NCBI GenBank assembly: GCA_001986395.2
Contig: MQVO02000004.1
Location: 1,054,001 to 1,118,000, forward strand
DNA: 64,000 nt
Direction: 5' to 3'
DNA from: Irpex lacteus
Lineage: Eukaryota > Basidiomycota > Agaricomycetes > Polyporales > Irpicaceae
Shown in pieces: positions 10,428-21,605 of the stretch. The notes below the pieces were generated by a model. That model searched no databases. It saw nothing but the letters and a program-made list of their open reading frames with translations, and was not told the DNA's origin. Position 1 is the first letter of the stretch; each line of letters starts with the position of its first letter. The position numbers and the translations under genes were made by a program.

Positions 10428-12499
10428 TCACAGAGAGTACCTGAACGACTTATCCTCCCAGTCGGTGAGATCTTTGTCGAGATGCATTATGCCCTCGTAG
10501 CTGGCACTATCGGACTTCTCCGAGCTCTCCGCCTCGGATGCCTTCTCCGAGACAGGCACTGGGAGTTCTCTGGGAGAAGCCATCGCTGCGGAAGAGGCAA
10601 GAGCATCTTTGTCACGACGTGCGTTCTCCCGAGCCAGCATGATGCGAAGGATCAGGGAGGAGACCATGGTAAAGGCCATGACGGTGATGATTCCTATCCA
10701 GATAGTGCGGTACTTGACACCGACTTCTTTCGTATTGATCTATCCCACCCAAGATCATGAGTTATAACAACTCTTGTATGTCGTGACGAGGAAGATACAT
10801 ACCAGGTACGGTCCGATGATATTTCCGACATTGTACCCTATGAAGATCGCACCTGTGGCACAGGCTTTCTTGGTACCACCGGCGACATTAGCAGATGCCA
10901 GGGAAAGGACAAGGATGTAGGGAGCGGCGAAGATAGGTAATAGAGAGTATCCGAAGACAGACAGTCCTCGCTCCTGCCATGGCCCCTTCCATAGAATGAT
11001 AGCACCAGCCATGACGGGAAGACATGACAAGGCGCACCACAGGGTCCGCGTATTCTTGAATCTACCCTATAAAATAGGGTGCAAACGTCAGGTCATATAG
11101 CTACAGACGTCCGTGCATACACATACAGAAAGGTATCCAACGAGATAGACGGAAAGGCATGTGGCAGCTCCTCCTGGGTCCTGCATAAGGATCGCCTTCA
11201 AGCTTGAATATCCGAGAGACTACGGCAAATGAGTTTAAGCAGCAGACATTTCAGTAAAGAGGTTATACCGACCTTGATAATGAGCGTGCCAAAAGCTGTC
11301 ACACCGCCATTCGTCACGTACACGGCCGCTCCCATGGCTGCTAAAAGCCATATCTTGAAGTCGCAAAACGCTTCATGTACTTGATACCACTTCACTCTAC
11401 GATTGTCCGCTCCATACAGATTCCCTTTCATACGCGCTACTAGTATTTCACGCTCTTCTTGGCTGAATAGTCGATGTGCAGTGGCGGGAGTTTCAGGTAG
11501 AACTGCGAGGACAACAAGTGACCACAAAATTGTGATACTGCCTGCGGCAAGATACCTATCCTATAAGTGTAAGCTAACAAGGCTCACGATAATAAAAACG
11601 CACTCACATATACTTCCAAGGAGCGAGGGCACCGTGAGCATGGCCTATAGCAAAGTTGATTGCACTACTAAAGATCGTGAAGATGCCTGTCGCAGAGTAC
11701 CAGATCCCGAGCCGAAGAGGGAGCTCTGCCTTTGTATACCACATCGAACACACTAGGGCATCAGAGTATGGTCAGGTCCCGAAGCAACAAGTACCTTGAG
11801 AGGACATACGTAGGACAAATCCGGGACTTACTGCACTCTCTATCATGCCGAGGAAGAACCTCTGGGCAATGGCACCATGGAAGTTTGTCACGGTGACCAT
11901 AAGCATGACCACGGATCCCCAAAGCTGCCAGTGTAATCGAGAGAGTCAGCACGTCGTGTTCAAAAGTAGATGTTACGCACAAATATTAGCGCGCTGAGAG
12001 CTTTAACGACCGGTAGCCTCTGCAGTGTGAGAGCAATGGGTAGCACTCCTATAATGTAGCCCCAGTAGAACGCAGCGGATCTGGGAATGATATTATTGAA
12101 GATACGATCATGGCAGATGACGCGGTAACATACGCTGTGGAATATCTTGTACTGGAGACTTCATTTGTTCCAGGAACCGATGTCTCGAGTTGAAGGTCCT
12201 CTAGCATGCCAAACACCGCGGCCGAGCTGAATATAAGTTTGTCATACTTTGGGACATAAATTAGTCAGAGCCATGCAGGAATACTGAACAGAACCCACAA
12301 ATTGTAGTCCATAAGAGAGTGTCATAATTGGCATCAGTATTAAGTCGACCTTCCATACAAGCCGACGTTCAATCTTTGCGTCCCGCTGGGCTGGGGTGTC
12401 CTCAACGAAGTCTGTGATGTCTCCAGTGCGTCGGTGAGCCATAGCAGTAGCGTGGGGTTCTTGAGAAGGGGTGAGGGATACCAATATGCGGGGTGACAT
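10428..12499 (-). CDS. MFS transporter, anion:cation symporter family (allantoate permease / Dal5-like)
   Basis: Plasma-membrane transporter of about 500 residues in roughly nine exons. The first ATG in the frame is at 12499 (MSPRILVSLTPSQEPHATAM). The N-terminal block ERRLVWKVDLILMPIMTLSY is the hallmark of the Dal5/TNA1 group. Helix-rich exons follow: AFYWGYIIGVLPIALTLQRL, GSVVMLMVTVTNFHGAIAQR, FFLGMIESAVSPGFVL, SITILWSLVVLAVLPETP, IWLLAAMGAAVYVTNGGVTA, LPVMAGAIILWKGPWQ and TGAIFIGYNVGNIIGPYLV. The C-terminal hydrophilic tail ends LTDWEDKSFRYSL. Family substrates are organic anions such as allantoate, ureidosuccinate, nicotinate or pantothenate; which one applies cannot be read from the sequence. 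Confidence 0.9.
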
Positions 12500-13221
12500 G
12501 CTCAAGGCATTTTCAGGCACTCGCTCCTGTCAAAACTCCAGGCTCCCAGCTTCGTAGGAGATAACTCGGTGGCCTCGATGGGAATGCAAGGTTGCGTGAT
12601 CGATCATGCATGACTCTCACAAGCAATGTAAACCGAAGATGGTCTATGAATAGTTAGTGATGCCGAAGAAGCAGAAGCATTTTTCCTGTGAGGGAATACG
12701 CACATACCTCACGATTCACCGCAACTTTGCATTGAACGGAACGCTGCTGAGCGCCGGCCTTGTATCATCGCTACCAGTGGAGACTTGAGAAGCTGAATAG
12801 CACCAGTGACCTCTGTATCACAGTAAGATGTCAATAGCTCAAATGATGTTTGATCGCACCGTCTTCCTCGGACCAGAGTGCCAGTCAATGCTTTACGATC
12901 ATTATTACTTACTTCGGTAACGGATGAGGCTGAGACGGGTCTGTATAATAGTCGAGATCAAATGCGAGGCTCATGTGGCGACGGAGGGCCGGCTTACGGC
13001 GTGTATTAAGGAGAAGACGTCTCACGCGTGTCTCCTACTACATGCGAAGGTCCACTGACAGTGTATGGTGTACTCGGTACGCTTGCCCCTAGCTCACGCT
13101 CTCCATCAACCTTGAACCCTGTTCGTCAGCTAGTAGCTGCGGATGGAACAGTCTCCCACCTACCGCAGAATTATCATACGGCCCTCCTGGATATATCTGG
13201 ATTGTGGTCTTGGGAACGCTG
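12500..13221. other. Intergenic stretch
   Basis: About 720 bases between the DUF6534 stop and the MFS start, presumably the MFS promoter. No further gene recognised. Confidence 0.5.
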
Positions 13222-15084
13222 TCAACGTGTATTCCGCTCAATTTGCGTGGTCATACTCACGCTAAACTGGGGTCCATGTTGATTGCGCACTTGACTGTGT
13301 TCCTCTAAAGCGTCATTTCCGATGGCCGTAAGGCCTTGGGCAATCCGTCGTCTAGCGTTTAGCCTATATCGTTGATGAGCGTGCCACTTATCAGTTGCCC
13401 TCCCAATCATGCTTCCAGATAACGCACATTGCTAACATGGCATTGGCATAAACTGAGAAGCATGTCAGTGATGCTCTCCGTTATCATCATGATCGATCCC
13501 AACAAACCTAGTGCGCTGGCTTCAACAATAGCCCCGAATGTGAGGCTGAGCCGGGTTGTATTTGCCTGAGAATGAAGAGGTAAATTCTAGTTAGTCGACT
13601 TATCGCTGGACGCAATGAGAGTACATACCGTCACAAACAGAGCGATAGATATCGGTCTGAGAAATCAACGGGTTGAACTGTCAGCGGGTTCTTTTGATGC
13701 ATTCTATAACGGCGACGTACAATGTCAAAACGCTGCCTCCGAGAGCATAACGCATGATCCTGCTAACCATGTCACGCATGTCTCTGTCAAGTACGAGATT
13801 CTGGTTAATTACGCGCTATCATCTGGAGGAGACGATATCACTCACTCTTTCAGCGCTGAAGAACGGTCTTGGTGGAGGTAAAACGTCAGAACAGAAGTGA
13901 TGCAAATGTCGAACACCAAATTAAGGGCGAATGTGACGTTGCTGTAAAGCTGCACTAAATAAGCTCCTTACAGACCTGGTGAGTTCACCTGATGTTACAC
14001 TGACCCAAAAGTGCGACTTTTCCTGCATAATAAACCACGTTGGAAATTGAAATCTACGATAAATGACCCGGTGAGAAATAGAGTACAATGGGGCTGGATG
14101 CTACTCACAGACATGCCGCTGATCCTGCAAAGTGGTCAGATAAGGTACGAGAACGACCTGGAGCTTGCAATGGAAACACTCACTGAATGCAACGCCTGCA
14201 GCCGGACTAGGTTAGTAGGCAACACGACTATAGAACAGTATAGCATACCCGAATGCCCTATTAGCAAAGCCGCCTACGAGCAGTACGCGTACATGAGCTG
14301 CCAGTTACATCTTCCTGAAGCACCGAAGCCTTACCAAAAGAGAACATATGGTGACATTGTGGCGTACTAACCGCCAACAACGTGAGTCGACATGCTGAGT
14401 CAGTAATACAAAGACTTACAGCGCCAGATGCGGTTGATATAGTACCTATGCGTGCCGTAAACAGAGTGCCGTGATACTATGGTCAAAGGGCTTACGCTTG
14501 CACGATTCCTTTGGTGATGAACTGAAGAGAAGGATAAACATGTCTTTAATGGAAGCGGTTACGGTACTAAATACCCACCTCGAGAAAAAGGGACGTCTAC
14601 GTTTCAAAACGTCTTTAGCGGCAGATATTGCTTGAAGGCTGAACGCACATACTCCAATGCTCCTGAAGATATATGAGAAAACATATATAGGAGGGAGAGT
14701 GCCGTGCCAGCTACTTACCAGTCTATTCGCTGAAGGTTTTCTGGGCTTCTATAGTTGACTACGAAGTACGAATAGAGCACTTCTATGCAGAGAGCTACGT
14801 GCACTGTCTCGAGGACTCTGCGGAGCAAGTCAATAAGTTTATTCCATGTAAACGGAAAACATACGTTATCGAGCATATTGCACCTTTCACCAACAGCCGG
14901 TCTCTATAGCTGGTCCAGTAGTAGTATACCTGAGCACAGAAAACACCATATAATCTGGTGTTCACCGAATCTCGTCGTCAGCGCGTAGATGGGTCCCTTT
15001 ACAAGATACAACCTCTTACATGAATATGATATAAAATAGCGCGAAGCTGGCTCCAACAAACTGCCCAACGAGCACGTCGGCCAT
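13222..15084 (-). CDS. DUF6534-type seven-helix membrane protein
   Basis: Basidiomycete-specific integral membrane family of unknown function, assembled from many tiny exons. Recognised pieces in order: MADVLVGQFVGASFALFYII, VYYYWTSYRDRLLVK, VLETVHVALCIEVLYSYFVV followed by NYRSPENLQRIDW, GVCAFSLQAISA, FITKGIVQA, YYINRIWR, LLVGGFANRAF, LYSNVTFALNLVFDICITSV followed by LTFYLHQDRSSALK, DMRDMVSRIMRYALGGSVLT, a helix exon with TANTTRLSLTFGAIVEASAL, VYANAMLAMLNARRRIAQG, and a polar tail ending TTQIERNTR. The LETVHVALC, YYINRIWR, FYLHQDRS and LNARRRI blocks are the family signature. The start may lie in a further upstream exon near 15130-15185, since an N-terminal extension of 10-20 residues is usual. 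Confidence 0.78.
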
Positions 15085-15584
15085 GCCGCGCGAGGTATGA
15101 GGGGAGAGTGTTCAATCTCGAGAAGCGGAACCCAGATATCCGAGAGCCCATATAACGTCTGTGTGGAGTTCCTCATTAACAACATCCGCGCTCATACATC
15201 AATCTCTAAAGTTCAATCAGACAATCATTAGAGCACTGCTAGCAGTTCGGGGGCGACCCACATACCGCGGGGATTGGCCGCAAGTCGGGATGCCGGCTTC
15301 TTCGTGCGCTTGTTATGGCCAATAGAGGGACACAAACAGAGGTCAAAACGCAATCCTCCTACATGCATTCAAGTCATGACCGTCGGAAATGTCGAGTCTG
15401 ACGCTCTGGAGTTGATATAACCTAGGCTCAGGACCTTTTTGGATAAACGGGAAATCAATAAATGTTACAACGGTGGATGTAGAACGTACATAGATCAATT
15501 ATAGCACAGCAACCATAATACTATGAGAGAATATCTGTCCAGAGGCCATCGACACATTATACTATTACACCTCTTGATTGGCGG
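15085..15584. other. Intergenic stretch
   Basis: About 500 bases, possibly including an upstream exon of the DUF6534 gene. A 12-base match to the MITE terminus occurs at 15344-15355. Confidence 0.4.
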
Positions 15585-17185
15585 TCAAACACCTGAGGAG
15601 AGAGCCTCAAGGTCAACTTGACTGTAAATATCGCTCCCGAGATCTCCGTCCTTCCAGTATGCCTCCCACTCATCATCCTCGTCTTGCGGTCCGTTCTCCG
15701 CGTCCAAACCTTCTTCCAGTATTACGGGCTCAGCTTCGGTCTGCGAACTTTCTCCTCCTGCGGCTGACGACGGAAAAGAGGGATCGGAGCTGGGGCCAGC
15801 GGAGCTAGTGATAGCGAGAGGTAGATCCAAAGGGCAGACATCCTGCAGAGGTGCAAGCGGGGTAGCAATGGGGTGCGCCGGAAGTGATGGGTCCTCTACT
15901 ACATCGTAGTTTTGATCCGTATCAAGGGCGACGAACCCACTGGCTGTGATGATGTAATCCAGCGATGTAGGAGGAGCCACAGAGCTAAAGATGATCGAGA
16001 GGCGACGAATTCGAGTTGGCTCCTGGGCAATAACGTCGCTTGCATTTGCGACCAGTTGTGTACCGTCTGCAGTTCTTCGTCGTTTATGCGGTCGGTATTC
16101 TGTGTCATCGAGCACTCTCGTTCTGTTCGTGCGAGTGAGCATGATGCGGGCGTTGATTTGATTGGCCCAAACAAGGCCGAGCGCGGCTTCTTTCGTACCT
16201 TCTCCAGGTATGGAGTCTGCACGGTTGAACAGACGGGCTTGATCTCGGTAGCTGACCTCATGAGCGCGAGAATCGGGCGGGGTTCCTCGATCAATGACAT
16301 CTGAGACCTCGTTCAGCACAATGATAGCAAGGCCATGCTTGTTGGCCAGGATGTGTAATAAAGTCGCAATCTCGGTAAGATTTCTTGATCGCTCTGCCAG
16401 AGTTGTCGTAGAAACCGTCTCATCCGAATGGAAGAGTTCCGTGATTGCGTCTATCACCAATAGCTTAACAGGTTTCGAACCGAGAGATTTACGACTGTCT
16501 AGAAAGGCAGGAAGGGTATTAGACAGAACGTGGAGCAGTAGTGGTATCGTTGGTGTTTTGATTGTATGGATATCGGCCAGTCCGCAAACAGCGGGCGAGA
16601 GTGAGGGATGGTTGCTGATCATGTCAACAAGGCGATTGGTAGGAAGTGTCCAGGAAGTCGAGAGAAAACACGCGGAGCCCGAGGCCCCTCCGAGACGATT
16701 CGGGAGCTGTACGCATAACGCAAGTTGCATTGCCAACTGTGTCTTTCCTGCTGCGCTACGTGGGAAGCTCTATAAGTTCCTTCTGTTTCGTCATAACGCT
16801 GAACATACCTTTCACCCGTGACTTCCCATAATTTACGCGTTCTCACACCTCCTCCTAAAGCTTGGTCGAGAATAGAGTCACCAGTGGTTATGATTTCATC
16901 CTTGGGCACATCGGGATCGTCTAAGTGAAATAACGGCGGTGACTTCAGCTCGTTAAACACTGAACTGACGATTTCTTGGGCTTCGCTATGGGTAATTCTA
17001 GACCTCCTGGAGATATCTTGAGTAGATAAAATGAGTAAGTCAGAGACCGTTAGTATATTTCCTGTTGTAAAAGGAACGTAAGTAACCACATCACAAAATG
17101 TAACGCACTCTCACCCACCTTTCCGGAGAGAACTCTTTTGGTTATGTGACAAAACCGTTAACGCGGACAGTGCTTGATTATTCAT
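15585..17185 (-). CDS. RecA-family recombination protein (Rad57/XRCC3-like)
   Basis: RAD51 paralogue expected to help load RAD51 on single-stranded DNA in homologous recombination. The ATG at 17185 (MNNQALSALTVLSHNQKSSL) is the first in its open frame. An N-terminal helical region follows (TYVPFTTGNILTVSDLLILS), then the TGDSILDQALGGGVRTRKLW core entry, VTGE, and across a short intron the Walker A motif SAAGKTQLAMQLALCVQLPN. GGASGSACFLST follows. Walker B is KLLVIDAITELFHSDE, and HGLAIIVLNEVSDVID is the next strand. The C-terminal part is acidic and family-variable, ending VDLEALSSGV. Length is about 500 residues, close to yeast Rad57. An ACGCGT hexamer sits at 17333-17338, 148 bases upstream. 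Confidence 0.88.
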
Positions 17186-17657
17186 TAGAGTATTGATTGA
17201 TACATATTTTCGCGTTGTAAGGTCTGGCTGTTGTTTGTCAGAGACGGTAGTTACACACGCGAAGCTATGTCCTGCAGGCTGGAGGTAAAGTTCAAGTTCA
17301 GCCTTTTGGCCGCCTTGAAGACGACCAATTAGACGCGTGTGAGCCACGTGGATGATCTATTAGTGTTGGCGCCCATATACTTGTGTTCGGACTTTCACTC
17401 GGACTTCTCTAAGCTCATTCTTGTCATCCGCAGGCTGCTCTAGTTATTTGAATGACAATGATTCCGATGAATGAGACCGTATTTTTGTATATAAACGATC
17501 AACAATTGTGAACATGTAGCAACGGATTCCCAAAGCTTCTCAGAGAGAACAAACATGTGAGTGGCTAGACTTTAGTACGGTCCTTACGCGAGCCTGCTAA
17601 CGCAAATGCAGCTTGGCCGCTTAGAACCGGAATACTATATCTCATCCCAGACGAGTG
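17186..17657. promoter_or_regulatory. Bidirectional promoter region of the recombinase and acyltransferase genes
   Basis: About 470 bases between two divergent start codons. Contains ACGCGT at 17333-17338 and a CACGTG E-box at 17346-17351. Functional role is inferred from position only. Confidence 0.4.
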
Positions 17658-19142
17658 ATGAGCACCACGGAGTCACTCGAACGGGTTCGTAACGCTGGTA
17701 CGTGCTCGCAAAGTTGGCATCGCAAGGCATAATTTCCTCACGAAATTTTAGGCTTATTGGAACGATTTCACATTAGTCTCACCGAGCTTGGACTGGATAC
17801 CTGCGTGGTTGCCCCTGCCACGTATTCCTCCACGTCTGCCGCAGTTCTTGATCATACGACTGCTCTGCGCGCACTGAGACACGTCGTTCTTGCCCATCCT
17901 GCCCTTTGCGTGCAGCATGGTGGTAAACACGACAAGAAGCCTTATTTTGTTCGCCTCCCCCAAATCGACCTGAGTCATGTGCTGCACTACTCTGCGGACG
18001 TGACAACCCCCGTCGCAGACGTTGTTAACGCTGAGCTCCAGAAGCCCTTCTCAAGGAGCACGACCAAGCCCCTGTGGCGCGTCACAGTTCGCGCCGACAA
18101 CGTCGTTATTTTTGCATGGCACCATAGCATTGGAGACGGAGGCTGTGGGCATTCATTTCACGCGGCTTTTTTGACGGCACTCAATTCTAAGCCAGAAGGA
18201 GAAGAGCTCGACACTTCCACCATAATTTCTGTCCCTGACAAACTCACAATCGCACCGTCGATAGAGGATCGAACCAACATCTCAGTATCTTTCAAGACCA
18301 CGATTGCGACCCTCTACGAGGCATTTGCGCCTCTCGCCGTCAAACCTTTACGGAAAGCCTGGACTGCCAACACTGTCTCTAAAGAGCCTCACCTCGAGCT
18401 TGAGACTCGCATTCGGAAGATCGAACCAGACGTCGCGCGCACTCTTATCGCTCTCTGCAGGGAGAACAAATGTACACTCACGGCCTTCATGCATACTCTC
18501 GCGCTGCTCGTTCTATCCCACCATTTGATAGTGTCGAAGGAAGATCCTGCCTCCGCGAAGAAACAGAAGAAATACAAGACGTTCTCCACTTCCGTTCCCA
18601 TCACCCTGCGTCGCTTTACTGGTACCTCGTCTCTCGACATATGCGATCAAGTGTCAGTGTACCATAGCTATCCGAAGATTACACGCGACATACCGGTATA
18701 TCCACCGACGAAGGACACCTTCCCCTGGCAGACATCGGCCGAGTTCGCAACAGCTCTTCACGGCCACTTGAAGAAATCGCGACAGGTAATAGGAACCATT
18801 GGTTTCATCTACAGGTTAGGGATCTCAACCGACTACTTCTTGGACCACCTCGGGAAGAAGCGCGAGAACACATTCGTCTTGTCGAATATCGGCGCCATGC
18901 CGAAACTGGAAGACTTGGGAGAGAAGAAGCGCAACGATGGGGTATTGTGGCAGGTGGACGATATCGGGTTCGGACAGAACGACGTTGCCATTGGTCCACC
19001 GTTTAAGCTTAATATGGCTGGGTCCCCTTCGGGATCTGTCAGTGCTATATACAACTGGTGCCCACATAGCGTCGATTCTCAGTTGATGGAGGCATTTATT
19101 GATGATATTCACAAATCTATTTCTACGATACTCGCATCTTAG
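17658..19142 (+). CDS. AATase-like HxxxD acyltransferase, left copy
   Basis: Member of the alcohol O-acetyltransferase / condensation-like superfamily. The short first exon MSTTESLERVRNAG is joined through a GTACGT intron to LLERFHISLTELGLDTCVVA. The catalytic HxxxD motif is seen as AWHHSIGDGGCGHSFHAAFL, and the second structural motif as DDIGFGQ near the C-terminus, the counterpart of DFGWG. Such enzymes transfer acetyl or longer acyl groups from CoA to an alcohol or amine; the acceptor is not predictable here. About 475 residues with no signal peptide, so probably cytosolic. Clearly paralogous to the gene at 37424-38895 along its whole length, including the short first exon, with an insertion around SKEDPASAKKQKK absent from the other copy. 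Confidence 0.88.
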
Positions 19143-19367
19143 CCTCATGTATACCAGGGATTTATTCTTGCTTAGTTTCCATAATACGGAGTTATGTGTT
19201 CTCATATTCAAAGCGTCATTGTCATTTCGTTCCGTCGACAGTGCGATACATGAAATACGATACTCCAAGGTCAAGTTATCGAATGGTATAGCCGCCAATC
19301 ATTAAAGTTTCGAAACAATTCCTCTCCTGCGCGTCCTTTTGACATGCCACAGGTGCGTTCATGGCAA

Positions 19368-20047
19368 TTAACAGAAGGTGATATGAATCTATGGAATAGT
19401 CATTCATGGGTCAGCTGGCCTCAAAGAGTACATCGAGATGAATACTCACTCCGACGTTGCCGCCGAGGCATTGAACGGGTGCTCCGTTGGTGGGGGTGGT
19501 GAAGGCACCTGGGCAGTTGTTGGCCGAGGGGCAGTTGGCGCTTTTGGTGCACGCGCCGGTGTAAGCGAAAGACATGGGGTAAGTGCTGAAAGAAGCGAAA
19601 CAGATGGTCAGTTTAAGATCCCGAGCTCAGATGCATGCACAACACGTACAAGACATGGTGGCCTTCGGCGGGGTTAGCCTCGAGAGTGAAGTCGGCGGCG
19701 TTCTGGTTCGGAGCGTCGTTCCTCAGAGTGAACTCGACTGCACCGCAGTTCACACCAGAGCTCAAGCAGTTGGCACCCGCGAAACCGTCCAACCAAGCAA
19801 TACCACCAAGGAGTTGGCCTTGGATGGTGCCGGAACCCTGAGGGTTAGGGTGGCCCTGGTACAAGAAAACAGGGTTTCCTGAACCGCAACGGTTGGTCAT
19901 CTGTAGTAGGAAAGAAATCGAGTGTCAGACAGAGCCAAGTTATGTCAACAAAGGCATGGAGAGACGGACCGTGACAGTGTGGCTCTCCTGAGCAACGGCG
20001 AGACCCACAAGGGCGGCGATGGCAGCGACGGTGGAGAAGAACTTCAT
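19368..20047 (-). CDS. Secreted eight-cysteine 'glycopeptide' protein, left copy
   Basis: Starts at 20047 with MKFFSTVAAIAALVGLAVAQ, a clear signal peptide, then SHTVT and an intron. The mature part contains TNRCGSGNPVFLYQGHPNPQ, GTIQGQLLGGIAWL, NCLSSGVNCGAVEFTLRNDA, YTGACTKSANCPSANNCPGA and PTNGAPVQC. The last tiny exon reads IHITFC then stop, spliced from a GTGAGT donor near 19443. Eight mature cysteines suggest four disulfides. Basidiomycete genomes usually label this family 'glycopeptide'; its role is not established, though small secreted Cys-rich proteins often act at the cell surface. It converges on the acyltransferase with 225 bases between stops. A TATATA motif lies near 20137. Confidence 0.85.
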
Positions 20048-21605
20048 GGTGGAGTTAGTTGGGTGAGGTTGAGTAAGAGTGAAGCTTCGCAAGAGGGAGA
20101 GGCGAATGCTGTAGTAGAGCTACTTTGAGTCCACCTTATATACCTCAGTCGAGTGCTTATTTCTGCATTGCGCCGTTGCAGCCGGGACTGCAGCAATCCA
20201 ACAAGGCGGAGTCTGCGGATAGCCCAAGCGATGTGATGGAGGCGATCCAGGTCACAAGTATGCCTTCTCTATGACATGCAGCATAGGAGTGCGTGATGGC
20301 AAAAGGCCCGCGGACATGCCTTTGAAATGGAAGAACCACCTGACAAATTTCTTAGGAAAAAGCTGTGAGTAACAGACAAAGTCTAATATACCGTACTCAA
20401 CTCTTTCCTAGCGACCTCGTCAGGCGTTGATTTGGATGAATTCGTATGCGATTTAGAGTACTACGCGCCAGTGATAGTTCTTCTGACCTGTCCACTATGC
20501 TAATCTATCAGTTATGAAGTTGTATATGTTGGTCATCTTACACGCTCGAGAACCAGTAGGCAATCGGGACAATATAGCCAGAGACGCCTGGATCATCGAG
20601 CCCGTTGAATACTTGCGACCGTGATTTTGATAGCGACTCTAATCGAAGGGCTGGCTAAGCGCAGACTCCGTGAATTACAAGCGTCGGTTTACTCCGCCTT
20701 TGCGAATAACCTACATCGAATGCTTCAGTGTCGAAACATCTTCGAATATCTATCGCATCGAGGTCAGTCAATCTCGTCCCATGGTCCAAATCGCCGAAAC
20801 GTACCGGAAATAATGTAGATCGCTAACTGGTGGTGGCTCTCGATTTAGGAGCCGGTAAAGCCGTAATGGAAGCCATAAAACAAGCTATTTGAATGTATAC
20901 CGCCGGTCACACTAAGTTGTAAGCGCCGCGGTGCAATGTACCCGCTCAAATGTCACTGCCCGGGGCCCCATTTCTAGCCCATCCTACATTCGAGGTTGAG
21001 TCGCTCGAACTGTCTTTGACAGGATCTTTCAAATGTATCCACGGGGCTTGATTCGGACAAGTCGGCGCGCAACTACTAACGAATGCAATTGTTACAAGCA
21101 TTGTGAGGCAGATCAGCATGTGCCCGACGAAAGACGGAAGCTTACCAAAGGCAATGTTAGAAGGTTGGTCACATAGGCTAGTGCACACTACTTATTCCAT
21201 GTGGTCCGTCTCATCTGCAATAGTTATGGCAGTGGTTAGAAGCGCACTGCACTAAAAGATGCGTGGGTAACACTGGAACCTAAACACTTTCCAAAATGGT
21301 GCAGTGACAGGCGTCACAACGCCACGCAGCATTACCTACCTCGAGGCCCCGTGGTCTGGTAACGGTCGTGGCTTGAGCTTGAGCCTCCTTTCGAATACCA
21401 TACGGTAAGCATCCTGAAATTTCCCATGCCACATGGGAGATATATTCAATGATCTACATCGGATATAATGGTGAATTTGAACAAGCGATATAGAACACAC
21501 ACCTATGCATAGACAATTTAGAGACTGAAAAGTAACTAGTGGTACACGTTCCGCAATGTAATCCAAAATCGCAGGTTTACAGAAAGGGGGGCAGACTTGA
21601 GGTCG
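20048..21605. other. Gene-poor stretch
   Basis: About 1.56 kb. The first 100 bases form the glycopeptide promoter. A minus-strand frame near 20946-21180 encodes one hydrophobic run (HMLICLTMLVTIAFVSSCAP) but lacks a supported start or family match, so I do not call it. Confidence 0.5.

Larger units (their letters stand above)
17658..20047. repeat. Left arm of an inverted two-gene duplication
   Basis: The acyltransferase (+) and glycopeptide (-) pair here reappears in reverse complement at 36579-38895 with the same order, convergent orientation and intron plan. Confidence 0.8.

Noticed and set aside
17333..17338. Single ACGCGT upstream of the recombinase gene as an MCB site
   Set aside because: One copy is expected about every 4 kb, so on its own it is not significant; noted only as context.
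17186..17347. N-terminal extension of the Rad57-like protein up to 17347
   Set aside because: The open frame extends upstream but contains no ATG before 17185, and the extra residues resemble no family member.
20946..21188. Minus-strand frame with one hydrophobic run and Ser/Asp-rich tail
   Set aside because: No ATG in frame, no supported splice partners and no family match.
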